Source: an uncultured Atopobiaceae bacterium (GTDB lineage: Bacteria; Actinomycetota; Coriobacteriia; Coriobacteriales; Atopobiaceae). From it: a stretch of 64,000 nt of DNA. The notes below the pieces were generated by a model. The model saw nothing but the letters and a program-made list of their open reading frames with translations. It did no database searches and had not been told where the DNA came from. This document shows positions 61,565-64,000 of the stretch, piece after piece (within the stretch, counting starts at the first letter, position 1; each line of letters opens with the position of its first letter). The translations under genes and the position numbers were made by a program. The stretch is from NCBI GenBank assembly GCA_947625405.1, contig CANQOF010000003.1:62001-126000 (forward strand). Reading direction: 5' to 3'.

Positions 61565-64000
61565 ATGGCACCCCAAGACATGGAAGATCGTGGCTACATT
61601 CTCTCGCTCGACGCGGGAACCTCCAGCGTGCGGGCCATTCTCTACGATTCCTTCGGCGTGGCCGTGGCCATGGCGCAGCGCCCGCTTCGCCTGGGCTTCC
61701 CCCAGGCGGGATGGGTGTCGCAGGACGCGATGGAGATCCTCTCGCGCTCCATCGCCTGCATGGTGGAAGTACAGGTGGAAAGCGGCATCCACTCCGACGA
61801 GATCCGCGCGGTGGGCATCGCGAACCAACGCGAGACGGTGGTCGTGTGGGATAAGGCCTCCGGCCAGCCGATCGCCGACGCCATCGTATGGCAGTGTCGT
61901 CGCACGGCGCCCGAGGTGAAGGAGCTCGTCAACGCGGGGTACGGCCCCTTCGTGCAGGAGCGCACGGGTCTCGTCATCGACCCCTATTTCTCCGCCACGA
62001 AGATCGCGTGGATCCTCGACCACGTGGAGGGGGCGAGGGAGCGCGCGGAGCATGGCGAGCTCCTCGCTGGCACGGTGGACACGTGGCTCGTCTACAACTT
62101 CACGCACGGCGCGGTGCACGCCACCGACTACACGAACGCCTCGCGCACGATGCTCTTCGACATCCACACGCTCTCGTGGTCGGACGAGCTCTGCGAGCTC
62201 TTCCGCGTACCGAGGCGCATGCTCGGCGAGGCGCTCCCCTCGGACGGCGATTTCGGGCGTGTGAGCTCGGACATCTTCTCGCACCATCCTCCCATCGCCG
62301 GAGTCGTGGGAGACCAGCAATCCTCGCTCTTCGGGCATCTCTGCTTCGACCCCGGCATGGCGAAGAACACCTACGGCACGGGGTGCTTCCTGCTCATGAA
62401 CGTGGGCCGCGAGCCGGTGCTCTCCTCCCATGGCCTCCTCTGCACCGTGGGCATCGCCGCGGGAGGCGAGGTGTCCTACGCGCTCGAGGGCTCCGTCTTC
62501 CAAGCCGGAAGCGTCGTCCAATGGCTTCGCGACGAGCTCGGCCTCATCAAGAGCGCCGAGGAGAGTGCCGAGGTCGCGCGCTCTGTGCCTTCCACGAACG
62601 GCTGCTACCTCGTGCCCGCCTTCACGGGGCTCGGCGCGCCGTGGTGGTCGAGTGACGCGCGCGGCACCCTCACGGGGCTCACGCGCGCGACCAATGGCGC
62701 GGAGATCGTGCGCGCGGGGCTCGAATCGATCGCCTACCAATCCGCTGACGTGCTCCGCGCGATGGAAGCGGATTGCGGCATGCCGGTGAGCGAGCTTCGC
62801 GTGGATGGCGGCGCCGCCACGAACGATTTCCTCATGGGTTTCCAAGCCGATATCCTCACGCGTCCGGTGGTGCGGCCGGGCGCGGCGGAACGCACGGCGC
62901 TCGGAGCCGCCTACCTCGCGGGGCTTTCCGTGGGCTATTGGCAAAGCGTGGACGACCTCGCCGCGCGCCAGGCGGGCGAGCACCGCTGGGAGCCCTCGAT
63001 GTCCGCCGAGGAGCGCGATGCGCTCCTTGCCGGCTGGAATGAAGCCGTACATCGCACCCTCGCCCAACCCCCTCATCTCTTCGAAGGAGTCGCCATGAAG
63101 ATCGCCATCGCCTCCGATCACGCGGGCTTCGAGCAGAAGGCCCAGCTCGCGCCTTGGCTTGCCGAGGAGGGCTACGAGGTTCTCGACTTCGGGCCCGAGA
63201 ACGAGGATCGAGTCGACTATCCGGACTTCGCGTACAAGGTGGCGAGCGCCGTCGCGGCCGGCGAGGCGGACCGCGGCGTCCTCGTCTGCGGCACTGGCCT
63301 CGGCATGGAAATGGGCGCGAACAAAGTGCCCGGCATCCGCGCCGCCGCCGTGCAAACTCCCGAGTTTGCCGAGCTCATGCGCGCGCATAACGACGCGAAC
63401 GTCCTCTGCCTCTCCGGGCGTTTCGTGGGCCTCGAGACGAACGAGGATCTTTGCAAGATCTTCCTCACGACCCCCTTCGAGGGAGGACGCCACGCCGGCC
63501 GCACCGCAAAGCTCGATCGCGGCTGCCTGCTCGAGCCGCGCGTGCAGGTGGTGAGGCATCCCCTCGTGGCGCACAAGCTCTCGATCCTTCGCAGCCAGGA
63601 CACGCCGACCAAGCTCTTCCGCGAGCTCATTCGCGAGCTCGCGCTCTTCCTCGGCTACGAGGCCACGCGCGATTTCCCGCTCGAGGACGTGGAGGTTACG
63701 ACGCCGCTCGAGACGATGACCGCCAAGCGCGTCGCCGGTAAGAAGGTGGCCGTGGTGCCGATCCTTCGCGCGGGCCTCGGCATGGTGGACGGCCTCCTCA
63801 CGCTCATCCCGTCGGCGAAGGTGGGTCACATCGGCATGTACCGCGACGAGGAGACCCACGAGCCACACGAGTACTATTGCAAGCTCCCGCCCGACGTGGA
63901 CCAGCGCACCTGCCTCGTCGTGGATCCGATGCTCGCCACCGGCGGCTCCGCCACCATGGCCATCGAGTTCCTTCGCAAGGCGGGTGTCTGCGATGTGCGG
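61565..64000 (+). CDS. glpK: Fused glycerol kinase - ribose-5-phosphate isomerase B - uracil phosphoribosyltransferase ORF, 3' end outside window
   Basis: One frame is open for 812 codons from ATG 61565 to the end of the window. Residues 1-about 500 are an FGGY glycerol kinase: [51 protein letters not shown] and [19 protein letters not shown]. From Met511 follows Rpi[23 protein letters not shown] with the catalytic Cys, [13 protein letters not shown] and EGGRH. From about residue 656 follows [36 protein letters not shown] and the PRPP loop [10 protein letters not shown] (Asp787). There is no stop before RpiB and no start codon between RpiB and UPRT. Each part keeps its active-site motifs. The predicted roles are glycerol uptake, pentose phosphate and uracil salvage. 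Codons were checked one by one. Confidence 0.88.
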   Translation, partial: MAPQDMEDRGYILSLDAGTSSVRAILYDSFGVAVAMAQRPLRLGFPQAGWVSQDAMEILSRSIACMVEVQVESGIHSDEIRAVGIANQRETVVVWDKASGQPIADAIVWQCRRTAPEVKELVNAGYGPFVQERTGLVIDPYFSATKIAWILDHVEGARERAEHGELLAGTVDTWLVYNFTHGAVHATDYTNASRTMLFDIHTLSWSDELCELFRVPRRMLGEALPSDGDFGRVSSDIFSHHPPIAGVVGDQQSSLFGHLCFDPGMAKNTYGTGCFLLMNVGREPVLSSHGLLCTVGIAAGGEVSYALEGSVFQAGSVVQWLRDELGLIKSAEESAEVARSVPSTNGCYLVPAFTGLGAPWWSSDARGTLTGLTRATNGAEIVRAGLESIAYQSADVLRAMEADCGMPVSELRVDGGAATNDFLMGFQADILTRPVVRPGAAERTALGAAYLAGLSVGYWQSVDDLAARQAGEHRWEPSMSAEERDALLAGWNEAVHRTLAQPPHLFEGVAMKIAIASDHAGFEQKAQLAPWLAEEGYEVLDFGPENEDRVDYPDFAYKVASAVAAGEADRGVLVCGTGLGMEMGANKVPGIRAAAVQTPEFAELMRAHNDANVLCLSGRFVGLETNEDLCKIFLTTPFEGGRHAGRTAKLDRGCLLEPRVQVVRHPLVAHKLSILRSQDTPTKLFRELIRELALFLGYEATRDFPLEDVEVTTPLETMTAKRVAGKKVAVVPILRAGLGMVDGLLTLIPSAKVGHIGMYRDEETHEPHEYYCKLPPDVDQRTCLVVDPMLATGGSATMAIEFLRKAGVCDVR
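63095..64000 (+). CDS. rpiB-upp: Possible internally initiated RpiB-UPRT protein, 3' end outside window
   Basis: ATG 63095 (Met511 of the long ORF) is preceded by GAAGGAG at 63083-63089, five bases before it. This is a proper ribosome binding site, and the Met is the normal first residue of RpiB ([11 protein letters not shown]). So a shorter RpiB-UPRT fusion may be made from the same mRNA, as well as or instead of the full-length protein. In many Gram-positives rpiB and upp are separate neighbours after the prfA-prmC-tsaC genes; here they are joined through a linker of about 10 residues. Confidence 0.6.
   Translation, partial: MKIAIASDHAGFEQKAQLAPWLAEEGYEVLDFGPENEDRVDYPDFAYKVASAVAAGEADRGVLVCGTGLGMEMGANKVPGIRAAAVQTPEFAELMRAHNDANVLCLSGRFVGLETNEDLCKIFLTTPFEGGRHAGRTAKLDRGCLLEPRVQVVRHPLVAHKLSILRSQDTPTKLFRELIRELALFLGYEATRDFPLEDVEVTTPLETMTAKRVAGKKVAVVPILRAGLGMVDGLLTLIPSAKVGHIGMYRDEETHEPHEYYCKLPPDVDQRTCLVVDPMLATGGSATMAIEFLRKAGVCDVR

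Noticed and set aside
61505-63868. Minus-strand ORF of 787 codons opposite glpK-rpiB-upp
   Set aside because: The plus strand encodes three clear enzymes with all motifs; the minus product is Arg/His/Glu/Ala-rich and has no similarity I recognise.

Overview
The window is a 64-kb piece of a GC-rich actinobacterial chromosome, most likely from the class Coriobacteriia (Olsenella/Collinsella/Atopobiaceae-like). The evidence is the gyrB-gyrA start, the rpsF-ssb-rpsR-rplI-dnaB block, secreted proteins ending in tandem RLYNPxxxxHxYT repeats (DUF5648-type, common in this class), and a mycobacterial-type GyrA. Genus is inference; no rRNA gene is present. Coding density is high, and most long antisense ORFs are GC artefacts.

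Layout. 1-3.8 kb: gyrB (3' part) and gyrA with a long acidic N-terminus. 3.9-7.1 kb, minus strand: a DUF151 nuclease-like protein, a cytoplasmic BMP-family protein and a metallophosphoesterase. 7.2-7.6 kb: tRNA-Ile and tRNA-Ala; the tRNA-Ala 3' end is copied as a perfect inverted repeat around its terminator. 7.7-10.0 kb: a lipid-type glycosyltransferase/acyltransferase pair. 10.0-10.4 kb: repeats and palindromes. 10.4-30.2 kb: an accessory surface-protein island with a short secreted propeptide-like protein, a 3612-residue beta-helix/Ig-like/subtilase protein, a 1572-residue subtilase with its own propeptide, and a 1089-residue Ig-like protein. All three large proteins end in the same RLYN repeat domain. 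30.3-32.7 kb: a hypothetical gene and typA. 32.7-33.25 kb: fold-back repeats and two tRNA-Ser genes on the minus strand. 33.3-37.3 kb: TRIC-type channel, thioesterase, charged-helix protein and DUF4013 membrane protein. 37.5-41.3 kb: rpsF, ssb, rpsR, rplI, dnaB. 41.5-56.3 kb: purine and folate genes (purA, purD, purE, purF, purM, purN, folE, folP-folK) mixed with DegV, Nudix, ABC exporter, pyridoxal kinase and a class B sortase. 56.3-61.3 kb: coaX, rpmE, a trigger-factor-like gene, prfA, prmC and the Sua5-family gene. 61.36-64 kb: a structured leader and one uninterrupted frame encoding glycerol kinase, ribose-5-phosphate isomerase B and uracil phosphoribosyltransferase, running off the window.

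Most interesting points. (1) The giant subtilase has no propeptide next to its protease domain, while the short gene 21 bp upstream encodes a stand-alone homologue of the propeptide that is fused in the neighbouring subtilase. This suggests a propeptide/chaperone supplied in trans. (2) There is no stop codon between glpK and rpiB, and no start codon between rpiB and upp, so a GlpK-RpiB-UPRT polyprotein is encoded, with an internal Shine-Dalgarno and ATG that could also give RpiB-UPRT alone. (3) A 90-nt three-way-junction-like RNA precedes that ORF. (4) Two tRNA genes are followed by an inverted copy of their own 3' ends, and both copies lead into the same 10-mer.
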